Below, piece by piece: positions 34,298-43,092 of a stretch of DNA of 64,000 nt. The notes below the pieces were generated by a model. It was not told the origin of the DNA. It ran no database searches and was given only the letters and a program-made list of their open reading frames with translations. The stretch is from Aeromicrobium sp. Sec7.5 (lineage in GTDB: Bacteria > Actinomycetota > Actinomycetes > Propionibacteriales > Nocardioidaceae): NCBI RefSeq assembly GCF_036867135.1, contig NZ_JBAJIJ010000001.1:682001-746000 (forward strand), written 5' to 3'. The position numbers and the translations under genes are program-made. Numbering within the stretch: position 1 is the stretch's first letter; each line of letters starts with the position of its first letter.

Positions 34298-35542
34298 GTG
34301 ACCAGCCGAGGGAGGGGGCACGTCGCCGTCGTGACGGCGGGCGCGCTCGTCATGGGGAGCCTGACGGCGTGCGCCTCCGGGGCGCGCGACGTCGACCCGG
34401 GCGAGCCCACGACCGTGCGCTGGTACGTCGACGACGCCCCCCGCTACGCGGCACTCGCCCGGACGTGCAGCGACGGCTCCGCCGGCGAGTTCCGTCTGGA
34501 GCTCGTCGAGGCGCCCTCCCACCCGACCGAGCGACGGATCGACCTGCTGCAGCGTCTCAGGACCGGCGACGAGCTCGACGTCATCGGCCTCGACACCGCC
34601 CTGGTCGCCGAGCTCGCCGCGTCCGGGTTGCTCGCCGACCTCGCCGACTCCGACGCCGACGACCTCACGGAGGGACGCACCGAGGCGTCCGTCGAGGCCG
34701 TCACCGTCGACGGCACGGTCGTCGCGGCCCCCTGGACCTACGAGCCCCAGGTGCTGTTCCACCGAGGGTCGACCGCCGAGCGAGCCGGCCTGGACATGAC
34801 CGCGCCGGTCACCTGGAACCAGCTGAGCGGCGGTGCCGACCGAATCGGCGGATCCCTGCAGGTCGCGGGCACGACCACCGACTGGGTGCGGGCGCTCGTC
34901 GCCGGCGCGGCCGACGAGGAGACCGCGGATCTCGACGACCTGCTCACGGGGCTGGCGGGGGCACCGGGCGAGACCGCCGGAGGCGTCGTCCGCACCTACG
35001 CCGCGTCCGACGTCGGGCCCGGTCCCTCGCCCGACGCCGCCTCGGCGTTCGTGGCGCCGGGCGGTGCGTTCCTCGTCGGACCTGCCTCGCTCCTGCGCTT
35101 ACCGGGCCTCGCGCCGGTCGTCGGGGAGCTGCAGGTCGCGCCGTACCCGCTGGCGTCGGCCTCCGCCCAGACGTCGCGCTCGCCCCTCGGCGGGACCGCG
35201 CTGGCGGTCGCCGGCACCGCCGTCGACGAGGACGTCGCCGTCGAGGCGATCACCTGCCTCACGGCGGCCCGGGCCCAGACGTCCCTGGCCACGACGACGG
35301 GGCACCTGCCCACCCTCACCGAGGCGCTCGGGTCGACCGAGGTCGCCTCGGCCTTCGGCGACGACCTCGCGGTCGTGCGGGAGGCCCTCGACGGGGGCGT
35401 CCCGGAGCCGGTCGCCGCGCAGGCCCACCTCGTGGCCGCGGCGATCGAGGCGGGATGGGCGCCCGTCACGGACGTGCGGACCACCACTCCGGCGAGCTCG
35501 GCCGGCGAGGCCCGCCGCCTGCTGGACGGTGGTCTGGCGTGA
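34298..35542 (+). CDS. LpqY-like sugar-binding lipoprotein
   Basis: 414 residues, extracytoplasmic solute-binding protein (family 1). Signal peptide with lipobox SLTAC near residue 25. The segments RYAALARTCSDG, FRLELVEAPSHPTERRIDLL, DVIGLDTALVAELAASG and APYPLASASAQ align by eye with mycobacterial LpqY, the trehalose receptor. GTG 34298 follows CACAGT by 7 bases; an in-frame ATG at 34274 is possible. Codon 268 (35099-35101) is TTA, the only in-frame TTA I noticed in this window. First gene of a five-gene operon with overlapping ends. Binding of trehalose is not proven. Confidence 0.85.
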   Translation: MTSRGRGHVAVVTAGALVMGSLTACASGARDVDPGEPTTVRWYVDDAPRYAALARTCSDGSAGEFRLELVEAPSHPTERRIDLLQRLRTGDELDVIGLDTALVAELAASGLLADLADSDADDLTEGRTEASVEAVTVDGTVVAAPWTYEPQVLFHRGSTAERAGLDMTAPVTWNQLSGGADRIGGSLQVAGTTTDWVRALVAGAADEETADLDDLLTGLAGAPGETAGGVVRTYAASDVGPGPSPDAASAFVAPGGAFLVGPASLLRLPGLAPVVGELQVAPYPLASASAQTSRSPLGGTALAVAGTAVDEDVAVEAITCLTAARAQTSLATTTGHLPTLTEALGSTEVASAFGDDLAVVREALDGGVPEPVAAQAHLVAAAIEAGWAPVTDVRTTTPASSAGEARRLLDGGLA

Positions 35543-36396
35543 GCACGCTCGAGGTCGTCGACGCGAGCCGTCGCGCGACGCGCGGCCAGCTCGGTCGAGG
35601 GGCCCCGGGGCTCGTGCTCCTCGGCCTCGTGGTGCTGGTGCCGCTCGGCTGGCTCGCGTGGCTGTCGCTGCACGACGCCGGCCCCGGCTCGACGGGACCG
35701 TGGGTCGGTATCGACCACTACGTCGCGGTGCTCGGATCGTCGTCGTGGTGGACCGCCATCGCCACCACTGCGGTGATCACCGCAGGGCTCGTGGTCAGCC
35801 AGCTCGTGCTCGCCCTGGCGTTCGCGGTCGCTCTCTGGCACCTCTCGGTGCTGTGGTGGCCCCTGCGCTTCCTCGCCCTCGTCCCGGCCGGGATCGGGCT
35901 GGTCGTGGGCGCCGAGGCCGGTCGGGCCGCGGTCGACGGCGGATTCCTCGCGACGTGGTTCGACCTGGACGGCAGCGGCGCCTCCGCGGCCCTGGTCGGG
36001 GTCGTGCTCGGGGAGCTCTGGCGTACCACCGGGCTGGTCGTGGTGCTGGTCCACGCCGGACTGGTGCGCGTCCCGGCGCCGCTGCTCGACGCGGCCGTGG
36101 CCGACGGTGCGACCCCGTGGCAGCGGTGGCGGCGGGTGGTCTGGCCCGCGCTCACCCCCGCGCTGGTCGGCATCGTCATCTTCCGACTGCTCGACTCGTG
36201 GCGCCTGCTCGACGGTCCGTGGCTCGTGCGCGAGGAGGGCTCGTTCCGCACCACGGCCTCGGCCGTCGTCGCCGACAACGCCTTCGGCACGTTCGCGACC
36301 GGCCCGGCCGCTGCGGCCGGAGTCGTGCTGGTTGTCCTCGCCCTGCTGCTCGCCACCCTGGCGCTGGGCGTCGCGAGGCTGGTGAGGGCGCGATGA
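35539..36396 (+). CDS. SugA-like ABC permease
   Basis: 285 residues with six transmembrane segments, binding-protein-dependent transport family. The ATPase-docking (EAA) loop reads LLDAAVADGATPWQRWRRVV, keeping the D-G-A core. It overlaps the lipoprotein gene and the second permease gene by 4 bases each. By order and similarity it corresponds to SugA of the LpqY-SugABC importer. Confidence 0.85.
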   Translation: MSTLEVVDASRRATRGQLGRGAPGLVLLGLVVLVPLGWLAWLSLHDAGPGSTGPWVGIDHYVAVLGSSSWWTAIATTAVITAGLVVSQLVLALAFAVALWHLSVLWWPLRFLALVPAGIGLVVGAEAGRAAVDGGFLATWFDLDGSGASAALVGVVLGELWRTTGLVVVLVHAGLVRVPAPLLDAAVADGATPWQRWRRVVWPALTPALVGIVIFRLLDSWRLLDGPWLVREEGSFRTTASAVVADNAFGTFATGPAAAAGVVLVVLALLLATLALGVARLVRAR

Positions 36397-37376
36397 CCCC
36401 CACCATCCCGTCGGTCCGCTCGAGGCTGTCGGCCGCCCTCGTCGCGTTCGTGGTCGGCTTCGGCCTGGCTAATCTTGCGATCTTCACGATCCCACCGCCG
36501 GACCAGGTCCTCTGGGTCGTGGTCGCGGGGGTCCTGATGCTCACGAGTGCCTGGGGCGTGCTGGTCGCCGACTCGCCGCGGCGGGTGTCGGTCTGGGCCG
36601 TGCTGGGCGCCGAGGCGTTCGCCGTTTTCACGCTCGTGCCGCTCCTGTGGTTGGTCGCCCTCACGACCGGTGGCGGATCGACCCCCACGTCGCTGTGGCC
36701 CGAGGTGTGGAGCGGGAGCGGGTTCCGTGAGCTGGCCGACGACGCCGTCCTGCGCGAGGCCGCGGTCCTGTCGGTCGCGGCTGCAGGTCTGGCCACGCTC
36801 CTGGCGGCGCTGCCTGCACTCGGACTCGCGCTGCTGCTGGTCCGCTCGCGCTGGCGGTTCCGCCGCTTCGTCCGCGTCGCCGCGGGCACGGCCGCACTGC
36901 TCCCCGCCGTCGCGCTCGCGGTGGGGGCGGGTGACCTCGTGCTGCGCGCCGACCTCGTCTCGTCGCCCCTGCTCCGGGTCACGATCGTCCAGCTGGCGAT
37001 CGCCGTGCCGCTGGCGACCTGGGTCTTCGTGACGGCACTCCACGCGGCGCCGTGGAGCCTCGTCGAGGCCGCGCGCGTCGACGGGGCCCGGGGGCGCACC
37101 GTGCTCGTGCGCGTGCTGCTGCCCACCGTCGGCCCGGCCCTGCTCGTGGGTCTGGCGCTGACCGTCGTCGTGACCGCCCAGGACCTCGCACTCGCCACCT
37201 CCGTCACCGGGTCCCAGGCCACGACCTTGCCCGCGGCGCTGTTCGACCGGGCCCGAGATCCTGGATCCGTGGCCGTCGTCGCGGCCACGGGTCTGTGCTG
37301 GGGCGTTCCCGTCGCGGTGCTCGCCCTCGTGGCACCCCGCACCATCACCCGTCTTCTGGGAGGGTCGTACCGATGA
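36393..37376 (+). CDS. SugB-like ABC permease
   Basis: 327 residues. Two additional N-terminal hydrophobic segments precede the usual six-helix permease core. The EAA loop LVEAARVDGARGRTVLVRVL is well conserved, including Glu-Ala-Ala and Asp-Gly-Ala, so the docking surface for an ATPase appears to be kept although the operon's own ATPase is degenerate. Overlaps both neighbours by ATGA. Confidence 0.85.
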   Translation: MTPTIPSVRSRLSAALVAFVVGFGLANLAIFTIPPPDQVLWVVVAGVLMLTSAWGVLVADSPRRVSVWAVLGAEAFAVFTLVPLLWLVALTTGGGSTPTSLWPEVWSGSGFRELADDAVLREAAVLSVAAAGLATLLAALPALGLALLLVRSRWRFRRFVRVAAGTAALLPAVALAVGAGDLVLRADLVSSPLLRVTIVQLAIAVPLATWVFVTALHAAPWSLVEAARVDGARGRTVLVRVLLPTVGPALLVGLALTVVVTAQDLALATSVTGSQATTLPAALFDRARDPGSVAVVAATGLCWGVPVAVLALVAPRTITRLLGGSYR

Positions 37377-38530
37377 GTTCCCTGCAGCTGCGCGGCGTCA
37401 CCGTCGCCGGACCCACCGGTCCACCGCTCCTCGACGCCGTCGACCTCGACGTGGCCGACGGCGAGTCGGTCGCGGTCATCGGCCCCTCGGCGGCCGCCCG
37501 CACGGCGCTCCTGCGCACGATCGTCGGCCTGCAGGCACCCGACGAGGGCGAGATCCTGATCGACGACGTCGACGTCGCGGGTCGTGCTCCCCGCCGACGC
37601 GACGTCGCGATGGTGTTCGCCGACCATGCACTGCACCCGCGCCGCGACGTCCTGGACAACCTGACCTTCGCCGCCACGCTGCGTCGCAAGCACGACCGGG
37701 CCGAGCTGGCCGACCGCGTGGAGCAGGTCGTGGACGACCTCGCGCTGCGGGACGTGCTCGACCTGCGTCCGGACCGCCTCGGCACCGACCAGCAGCAGCG
37801 GGTGGCGATCGGGCGCAGCCTCGTGCGCGACGCCAGCGTGTGGCTCTTCGACGATCCGTTCGCGGCGCAGTCCGAGCGGGTCCGTCCGCACCTGCGGTCG
37901 GTCGTGCTGCGCTGGCAGACCGATCGCGACCGGACGTCGTTGATCACGACGTCGTCGGTCGACGAGGCGCTGAGTCTCGTCGGTCGCGTGGCGGTGCTGC
38001 ACCAGGGGCGGATCCGCCAGGTCGGCTCCCCGCAGGAGCTCTACGACGACCCGGCCGACATGTTCGTCGCGGGCTACCTCGGATCGCCGCCGATGAACCT
38101 GCTGCCCGCGTTCCGCGACGGCGACCAGCTCGTCACCCCGCTCGCGACGATCCTGGTCGACGACCGGCTCGAACGCGCCATCGGCGACCGGCCGGTCGTG
38201 ATCGCCGGCATCCGACCCGAGCACTGCCTCGACGCGACCCGCGGACCGGTCGACGTGGTCGGCGGGGTCGAGTTCACGACCAGGGTCGACGACGTCGAGT
38301 GGCGGGCCCGGTCGCAGTACGCGTTCCTGGGCTTCGACCTGGACCCGGCGCTCTCGGAGGTCCTCGACGAGGTCGAGGAGATGTTCGAGTTCGACCTCTT
38401 CCAGAACTTCCTCGTGGCCCAGGTGCCGACCGAGACGCCCGTGCGAGCCGGGCAGTCGTTGCACGTGGTCGTGCCGCACGCGGCCATCGCGCTGTTCGAC
38501 CCGGACACGGGCGAGAACCTCACGCGGTGA
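37373..38530 (+). CDS. SugC-like ABC subunit lacking all ATPase motifs
   Basis: 385 residues with the full MalK/SugC layout: nucleotide-binding domain (1-235), then a TOBE/OB regulatory domain (GSPPMNLLPA, VVIAGIRPEHC, and a C-terminus LFDPDTGENLTR that resembles SugC). Yet every catalytic motif is lost: Walker A is GPSAAART (37-44; Lys to Arg, Gly to Ala), the Q-loop Gln is Ala 83, the LSGGQ signature is LGTDQ (136-140), the catalytic Glu after Walker B is Asp 161, the D-loop SNLD is AAQS, and the switch His is Ser 194. The frame is intact, coding bias is normal and both ends overlap neighbours, so it looks like a selected pseudo-ATPase rather than decay. Confidence 0.9.
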   Translation: MSSLQLRGVTVAGPTGPPLLDAVDLDVADGESVAVIGPSAAARTALLRTIVGLQAPDEGEILIDDVDVAGRAPRRRDVAMVFADHALHPRRDVLDNLTFAATLRRKHDRAELADRVEQVVDDLALRDVLDLRPDRLGTDQQQRVAIGRSLVRDASVWLFDDPFAAQSERVRPHLRSVVLRWQTDRDRTSLITTSSVDEALSLVGRVAVLHQGRIRQVGSPQELYDDPADMFVAGYLGSPPMNLLPAFRDGDQLVTPLATILVDDRLERAIGDRPVVIAGIRPEHCLDATRGPVDVVGGVEFTTRVDDVEWRARSQYAFLGFDLDPALSEVLDEVEEMFEFDLFQNFLVAQVPTETPVRAGQSLHVVVPHAAIALFDPDTGENLTR

Positions 38531-39843
38531 GGCCGCGGCTCATCGGCGGAGCCGTGGCGGGCCTGTCGGCGCTGGCCTACGGGATGCTCGCGCTGCGCCA
38601 CCACGCCCGCTTCGAGGTGCGGTCGTGGGACCTCGCGATCTTCGAACAGGCCATCGCCGGCTACGCACGGCTCGATGCGCCGATCGTCGACGTCAAGGGG
38701 CCCGGCTTCCACGTGCTGGGCGACCACTTCTCCCCGATCACGGCGCTCACCGCGCCGGTGTACCGGTTGCTCCCCGGGCCGCAGACGCTGCTGCTGGTCC
38801 AGGTGCTCCTCGTGGCCTGGGCGCTGTACGTCGTCACGGCGCTCGCGGTGCGCCGCCTCGGTGCCGTCACGGGGACGGTCCTGGGGGTGCTGTGCGCGAC
38901 GTCGTTCGGGGTGCAGTCCGCGATCGACGCCGAGTTCCACGAGGTGGCCTTCGCCGCGCCGCTGCTGGCGCTGGCCGGTGCGGCCTGGGTCGAGCACCGG
39001 TACACGGCCGTCGCGGTGTGGTCCGTGCCGCTCGTGCTGGTCAAGGAGGACCTCGGCATCACGGTCATGGTCGTCGGCGCTCTCCTGTGGTGGGCCGGAG
39101 AGCGAAGGCTCGGTGGCCTGACGGCCGCCGCGGGTCTCGTGGGATTCGTCGTCGCGGTCGTCGTGGTGCTTCCGGCCTTCAACGACGCCGGGTCGTATGC
39201 CTACACCGGCAACCTCGGCGGCAACGCCGGGCTGGTCGACACAGTGCTCGCCGAGCCGGGCACCAAGCTCGGCGCGCTGCTCCTGACGCTCGCGGTCACG
39301 GGCTTCGCGGCGCTGTGGTCACGGTGGGTGCTCGTCGTCGTCCCGACGTTCCTCTGGCGGTTCGCCGGCGACGTGCCGACCTACTGGGGGATCGAGTGGC
39401 ACTACTCCCTGGTGCTGATGCCGGTCGTGTTCTGCGCAGCCGTGGAGGCGGTCGAGCGGCTCCCGCGACTTCGGTGGCTCGTCCCGATCGGCGTCGGGGT
39501 CTCGGCCGTGCTCCTCGTCGGATCTCCACTGCGCGAGCTCGCCGATCCCGAGACGTATCGCGACACCCCTCGCGCCGCCGCCGCGCGGGAGGCGATCGAC
39601 CTGCTCCCGGAGGGCGCCTCGGTCGAGACCGACATCGCCCTGCTCAGCCACGTCGTGACCGATCACCGGGCCTACTGGACGGGCACGATCGGCGATGTCA
39701 CCCCGGAGTACGTCCTGTTCGACACGCGCGTGGGGATCGGCTCGCCCCTCGAGCCGACGACGTGGGCGCAGACCGTGCACGGCGGGCAGTGGGTCACGGT
39801 CTACGCCGACGAGGGGATCGTCCTGGCGAAGCGGGAACGCTGA
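38527..39843 (+). CDS. DUF2079 polytopic membrane protein
   Basis: 438 residues, about ten transmembrane helices. DUF2079 members resemble GT-C glycosyltransferases. The N-terminal loop WDLAIFEQAIAGYARLDAP and HVLGDHFSP, with acidic residues and a His, are the conserved extracytoplasmic motifs. A soluble C-terminal portion (about 345-438) follows. GTG start overlaps the SugC-like stop, so it is part of the operon, suggesting a role with the transported glycan or sugar (inference). Ends before two terminator-like hairpins. Confidence 0.82.
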   Translation: MRPRLIGGAVAGLSALAYGMLALRHHARFEVRSWDLAIFEQAIAGYARLDAPIVDVKGPGFHVLGDHFSPITALTAPVYRLLPGPQTLLLVQVLLVAWALYVVTALAVRRLGAVTGTVLGVLCATSFGVQSAIDAEFHEVAFAAPLLALAGAAWVEHRYTAVAVWSVPLVLVKEDLGITVMVVGALLWWAGERRLGGLTAAAGLVGFVVAVVVVLPAFNDAGSYAYTGNLGGNAGLVDTVLAEPGTKLGALLLTLAVTGFAALWSRWVLVVVPTFLWRFAGDVPTYWGIEWHYSLVLMPVVFCAAVEAVERLPRLRWLVPIGVGVSAVLLVGSPLRELADPETYRDTPRAAAAREAIDLLPEGASVETDIALLSHVVTDHRAYWTGTIGDVTPEYVLFDTRVGIGSPLEPTTWAQTVHGGQWVTVYADEGIVLAKRER

Positions 39844-39924
39844 CCGACGTCCGTGGTGACGGACCAGCGGCCACGGACCGGGGGCCCGAGGTGCCGGTTC
39901 GGGTCAGCTGACGGTTCCCGGCCT

Positions 39925-39981
39925 GATGTGCGCGCAAAGTCAGCCAGAAGGGGTGTCCCGAGAGGTGTTTGCGCGCACATC
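39925..39981. repeat. Perfect 14-bp inverted repeat with 29-base loop
   Basis: GATGTGCGCGCAAA (39925-39938) and TTTGCGCGCACATC (39968-39981). Lies in the gap between the convergent DUF2079 and fumC genes, next to a second hairpin. Confidence 0.75.
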
Positions 39982-39990
39982 TGGGGGAGG

Positions 39991-40020
39991 CGGTGGGCCG
40001 AGGGCCGCCTCGGCCCACCG
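39991..40020. terminator. Bidirectional hairpin terminator
   Basis: Perfect 13-bp stem CGGTGGGCCGAGG (39991-40003) / CCTCGGCCCACCG (40008-40020) with loop GCCG, between convergent genes ending at 39843 and 40089. Confidence 0.8.
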
Positions 40021-40088
40021 CGTCTGGTCCATGCCGCTGGTCCGGGCACGACGGCGAGCGGTCACGTGATGGTTGGTGCGAGGTCGGC

Positions 40089-41474
40089 TCAGGGGTGGGT
40101 CATGCTCATGACGTCGAGAGCCGTGTCGAGCTGCTCCTCGGTGAGCTCGCCGCGCTCGACGTACCCCTCCTGGAGCACGACCTCGCGGATCGTCTTGCGC
40201 TCCTTCACGGCGATCTTGGCGACCTTGGCCGCGTTCTCGTACCCGATGTGACGGTTGAGCGGGGTGACGACCGACGGGCTCGACTCCGCGAGCTCGAGGC
40301 ACCGCTCCTCGTTGGCGGTGATGCCGTCGATGCAGCGGTCGGCCAGCACGCGCGAGGCGTTGCCGATCAGGCGGATCGACTCCAGGATGTTGCGACCGAT
40401 GACGGGCAGCATGACGTTGAGCTCGAACGAGCCCGACGCCCCGGCCGTGGCGATCGTGGCGTCGTTGCCGATGACCTGGGCCGCCACCATGAGCGTGGCC
40501 TCGGGCAGGACGGGATTGACCTTGCCGGGCATGATGCTCGAGCCGGGCTGCAGGTCGGGCAGGTTGATCTCGCCCAGGCCCGTGCGCGGGCCCGAGCCCA
40601 TCCAGCGCAGGTCGTTGCAGATCTTGGTGAGGCTGACGGCGATGGTCCTGAGCTGGCCCGAGAGCTCGACGAGACCGTCGCGGGCGCTCTGCGCCTCGAA
40701 GTGGTCGGAGGCCTCGGTGATCGGCAGGCCGGTGCGCTCGGCGAGCAGCTCGATGACGCGCTGGGGGAAGCCGATCGGGGTGTTGATGCCCGTGCCGACC
40801 GCGGTACCGCCGAGCGGCACCTCGGCCGCGGCGGGCAGCGCGGACTCGACGCGGCCGATGCCCTTGCGGATCTGCGCCGCGTAGCCGCCGAACTCCTGGC
40901 CGAGCGTGACGGGCGTGGCGTCCATCAGGTGCGTGCGGCCGGACTTCACGACGGTCGCGAACTCGTCGGCCTTGCGCTCCAGGCTCTGCGCCAGGTGGTC
41001 GAGGGCCGGCACGAGCTCGTTCGTGGCCGAGGCGGTGGCGGCGACGTGGATCGAGGTCGGGAACACGTCGTTGCTCGACTGGGAGGCGTTGACGTGGTCG
41101 TTCGGGTGCACCTCGCGGCCCAGGGAGCGGGTGGCGAGCGTGGCCAGGACCTCGTTGGTGTTCATGTTGCTCGACGTCCCGGACCCCGTCTGGAAGACGT
41201 CGATCGGGAACTGGTCGTCGTGCGCGCCCGAGGCGACCTCGTCGGCCGCGGCGACGATGGCCTGCGCCACGTCGGTCTCGAGGATCCCGAGCTCGGCGTT
41301 CGCCGAGGCGCAGGCGGCCTTGATCTGGGCCAGGGCCTTGATCTGGGCGGACTCGATGGGCGTGCCGGAGATCGGGAAGTTCTCGACGGCGCGCTGCGTC
41401 TGGGCTCGCCAGAGGGCGTCGGCCGGGACCCGGACCTCGCCCATGGTGTCGTGCTCGATGCGGTACTCAGTCAT
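40089..41474 (-). CDS. fumC: Class II fumarate hydratase
   Basis: 461 residues. Interconverts fumarate and malate in the TCA cycle. Signature [12 protein letters not shown] with the catalytic Ser loop, plus [28 protein letters not shown] and [11 protein letters not shown]. Length normal. Starts 14 bases after the SpeE-like gene, so probably co-transcribed with it. Confidence 0.97.
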   Translation of the reverse strand: MTEYRIEHDTMGEVRVPADALWRAQTQRAVENFPISGTPIESAQIKALAQIKAACASANAELGILETDVAQAIVAAADEVASGAHDDQFPIDVFQTGSGTSSNMNTNEVLATLATRSLGREVHPNDHVNASQSSNDVFPTSIHVAATASATNELVPALDHLAQSLERKADEFATVVKSGRTHLMDATPVTLGQEFGGYAAQIRKGIGRVESALPAAAEVPLGGTAVGTGINTPIGFPQRVIELLAERTGLPITEASDHFEAQSARDGLVELSGQLRTIAVSLTKICNDLRWMGSGPRTGLGEINLPDLQPGSSIMPGKVNPVLPEATLMVAAQVIGNDATIATAGASGSFELNVMLPVIGRNILESIRLIGNASRVLADRCIDGITANEERCLELAESSPSVVTPLNRHIGYENAAKVAKIAVKERKTIREVVLQEGYVERGELTEEQLDTALDVMSMTHP

Positions 41475-41488
41475 GAGCCGCACCCTAC

Positions 41489-42103
41489 TCACCTGTGGGG
41501 GAGTCGCCCGGAGAGGATCCAGTACGTCTCGTCGCGGCCCTGCAGGGTCACGGGCACCGCGGTGCCCGTGACGTCGTGGAGGTGCTCGGCGAACGTCCCG
41601 CGGAGCGTGCGGGAGTCGGCCATCGACCACACCGCCAGGACGCCGCCGGGGCGGAGCGCCGCGACACATCCAGCGATGAACTCGGGGCCGTAGATCGCCG
41701 CGTTGCCGGGGTGGACCAGGAAGTCCGGCCCGTTGTCGACGTCCAGGCAGATCGCGTCGAGACCGTCCGCCGGGAGCGTCCGCACGACCTCGGCGACGTC
41801 GTCCACCACGACCTCGAGCCGCGGGTCGTCGATCGGCCCGGCTCCCGCACCGTCGGCGACCGCCTGGACGACCTCGGGATGCAGCTCGGCCACGAGGACG
41901 CGGGTCGCGCCGCCGTCGATCAGGGCGCGTGCGGTGTAGCCCAGGCCCAGGCCGCCCACGAGGACCTCCCGCGCGCCCGACCGGAGCACGTGGTCGGCGA
42001 GGAGCCGCTCGGAGCTGGTCTCGACGTCGTCCATCACGAACACGCCGTTGACCCGCAGCTCGGTGGCTCCGTCGGCCCGACGGCGCACCACGACCTCGTC
42101 CAT
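41489..42103 (-). CDS. Spermidine-synthase-like methyltransferase fold protein
   Basis: 204 residues, Rossmann fold of the SpeE type: [19 protein letters not shown] (cofactor loop), [13 protein letters not shown], and [22 protein letters not shown]. It lacks the N-terminal beta domain and the Asp pair typical of true polyamine synthases, so it is probably a small-molecule methyl- or aminopropyltransferase of unknown substrate. ATG 42103 follows TACCGT by 7 bases. Upstream of fumC. Confidence 0.75.
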   Translation of the reverse strand: MDEVVVRRRADGATELRVNGVFVMDDVETSSERLLADHVLRSGAREVLVGGLGLGYTARALIDGGATRVLVAELHPEVVQAVADGAGAGPIDDPRLEVVVDDVAEVVRTLPADGLDAICLDVDNGPDFLVHPGNAAIYGPEFIAGCVAALRPGGVLAVWSMADSRTLRGTFAEHLHDVTGTAVPVTLQGRDETYWILSGRLPHR

Positions 42104-42205
42104 GCAGGTCACGGTAGCGAGACGGTGGCGCCTGATTGCAGGCGCGGGAGGGACACGGCCGCCAGATAGGTGCATCAGGCAACGGGTGTTTTCAGAAAGT
42201 TCGAC

Positions 42206-42221
42206 CGAATGCGGCGATTCG
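42206..42221. promoter_or_regulatory. Palindrome in the livF upstream region
   Basis: CGAAT-GCGGCG-ATTCG, a perfect 5-bp inverted repeat with a 6-base spacer, about 85 bases upstream of livF in a locally A+T-richer stretch. Possible operator. Confidence 0.35.
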
Positions 42222-42263
42222 CTTGCGAGTGGACTGTGGCGTGGGACACACTCTGGCACGACG

Positions 42264-42279
42264 TGTGACGCCGGTCACG
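42264..42279 (+). promoter_or_regulatory. CRP/GlxR-like site upstream of livF
   Basis: TGTGA-CGCCGG-TCACG matches the CRP-family consensus TGTGA-N6-TCACA at 9 of 10 positions. It ends 27 bases before the GTG at 42307. Confidence 0.5.
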
Positions 42280-42306
42280 TGCCGAGGGAGAGGTGGGATT
42301 CCGGAC

Positions 42307-43092
42307 GTGTTGAGCGTGAAGAATCTCGAGGTCGTCTACGACGACGTCGTGCTGGCCGCCAGGGGAGTGTCCCTGGAGGTGCCCGACGGCAAGATCGTCG
42401 CCCTGCTCGGGGCCAACGGCTCCGGCAAGACCACGGTCCTGCGGGCCCTGTCCGGGATGCTCGACATCCACGAGGGCTCGATCCGCAAGGGCGGGGTCTA
42501 CCTGGGCGAGGAGGACATCAGCCACCTGAGGCCCACGGCGCTCGCCAAGCGCGGCGTGCGCCACGTGCTCGAGGGCCGGCGGGTCTTCAAGGAGCTGAGC
42601 GTCGAGGAGAACCTCCGCGTCGGCGCCCACGTCGCCCGCAAGGACCTCAAGACCAACCTGGCCCGCGTCTACGACCTCTTCCCCCGCCTGCAGGAGCGTC
42701 GCTCCGGCCAGGCCGGCTACCTCTCCGGCGGCGAGCAGCAGATGCTCGCGATCGGACGCTCGATGATGTCGGACCCGCGCTTCCTGCTGCTCGACGAGCC
42801 GAGCCTGGGGCTCGCCCCGCTCGTGGTGGCGCAGATCCGCGACATCATCGTCGAGATCAACGCGCAGGGCACCGGGGTGCTGCTGGTCGAGCAGAACGCC
42901 ACGATGGCCCTTCAGATCGCGCACCACGGCTACGTCGCCGAGACCGGGCGCATCGTGATGGACCGTCCTGCGGCGCAGCTGCTCGCCGACGACGACATCC
43001 GCGAGTTCTACCTCGGCCTCGGCTCCGAGGGTGACCGCACGAGCTACCGCGACCTCAAGCACTACCGACGTCGGAAGAGGTGGGCGTCATGA
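42307..43092 (+). CDS. livF: HAAT-type ABC transporter ATPase (LivF-like)
   Basis: 261 residues. Walker A GANGSGKTT, the family-specific HVLEGRRVFKELSVEENL segment, signature LSGGEQQMLAIGR and Walker B LLLDEPSLGLAPL are all intact. A C-terminal extension (YRDLKHYRRRKRW) is unusual for LivF. The GTG at 42307 follows the purine-rich GAGGGAGAGG. First gene of livF-livG-acyl-CoA synthetase-livH-livM-livK. Confidence 0.92.
   Translation: MLSVKNLEVVYDDVVLAARGVSLEVPDGKIVALLGANGSGKTTVLRALSGMLDIHEGSIRKGGVYLGEEDISHLRPTALAKRGVRHVLEGRRVFKELSVEENLRVGAHVARKDLKTNLARVYDLFPRLQERRSGQAGYLSGGEQQMLAIGRSMMSDPRFLLLDEPSLGLAPLVVAQIRDIIVEINAQGTGVLLVEQNATMALQIAHHGYVAETGRIVMDRPAAQLLADDDIREFYLGLGSEGDRTSYRDLKHYRRRKRWAS

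Noticed and set aside
37373..38530. Ordinary pseudogene of an ABC ATPase
   Set aside because: No stop or frameshift in 1158 bases, normal coding bias, and both ends overlap genes by 4 bases.
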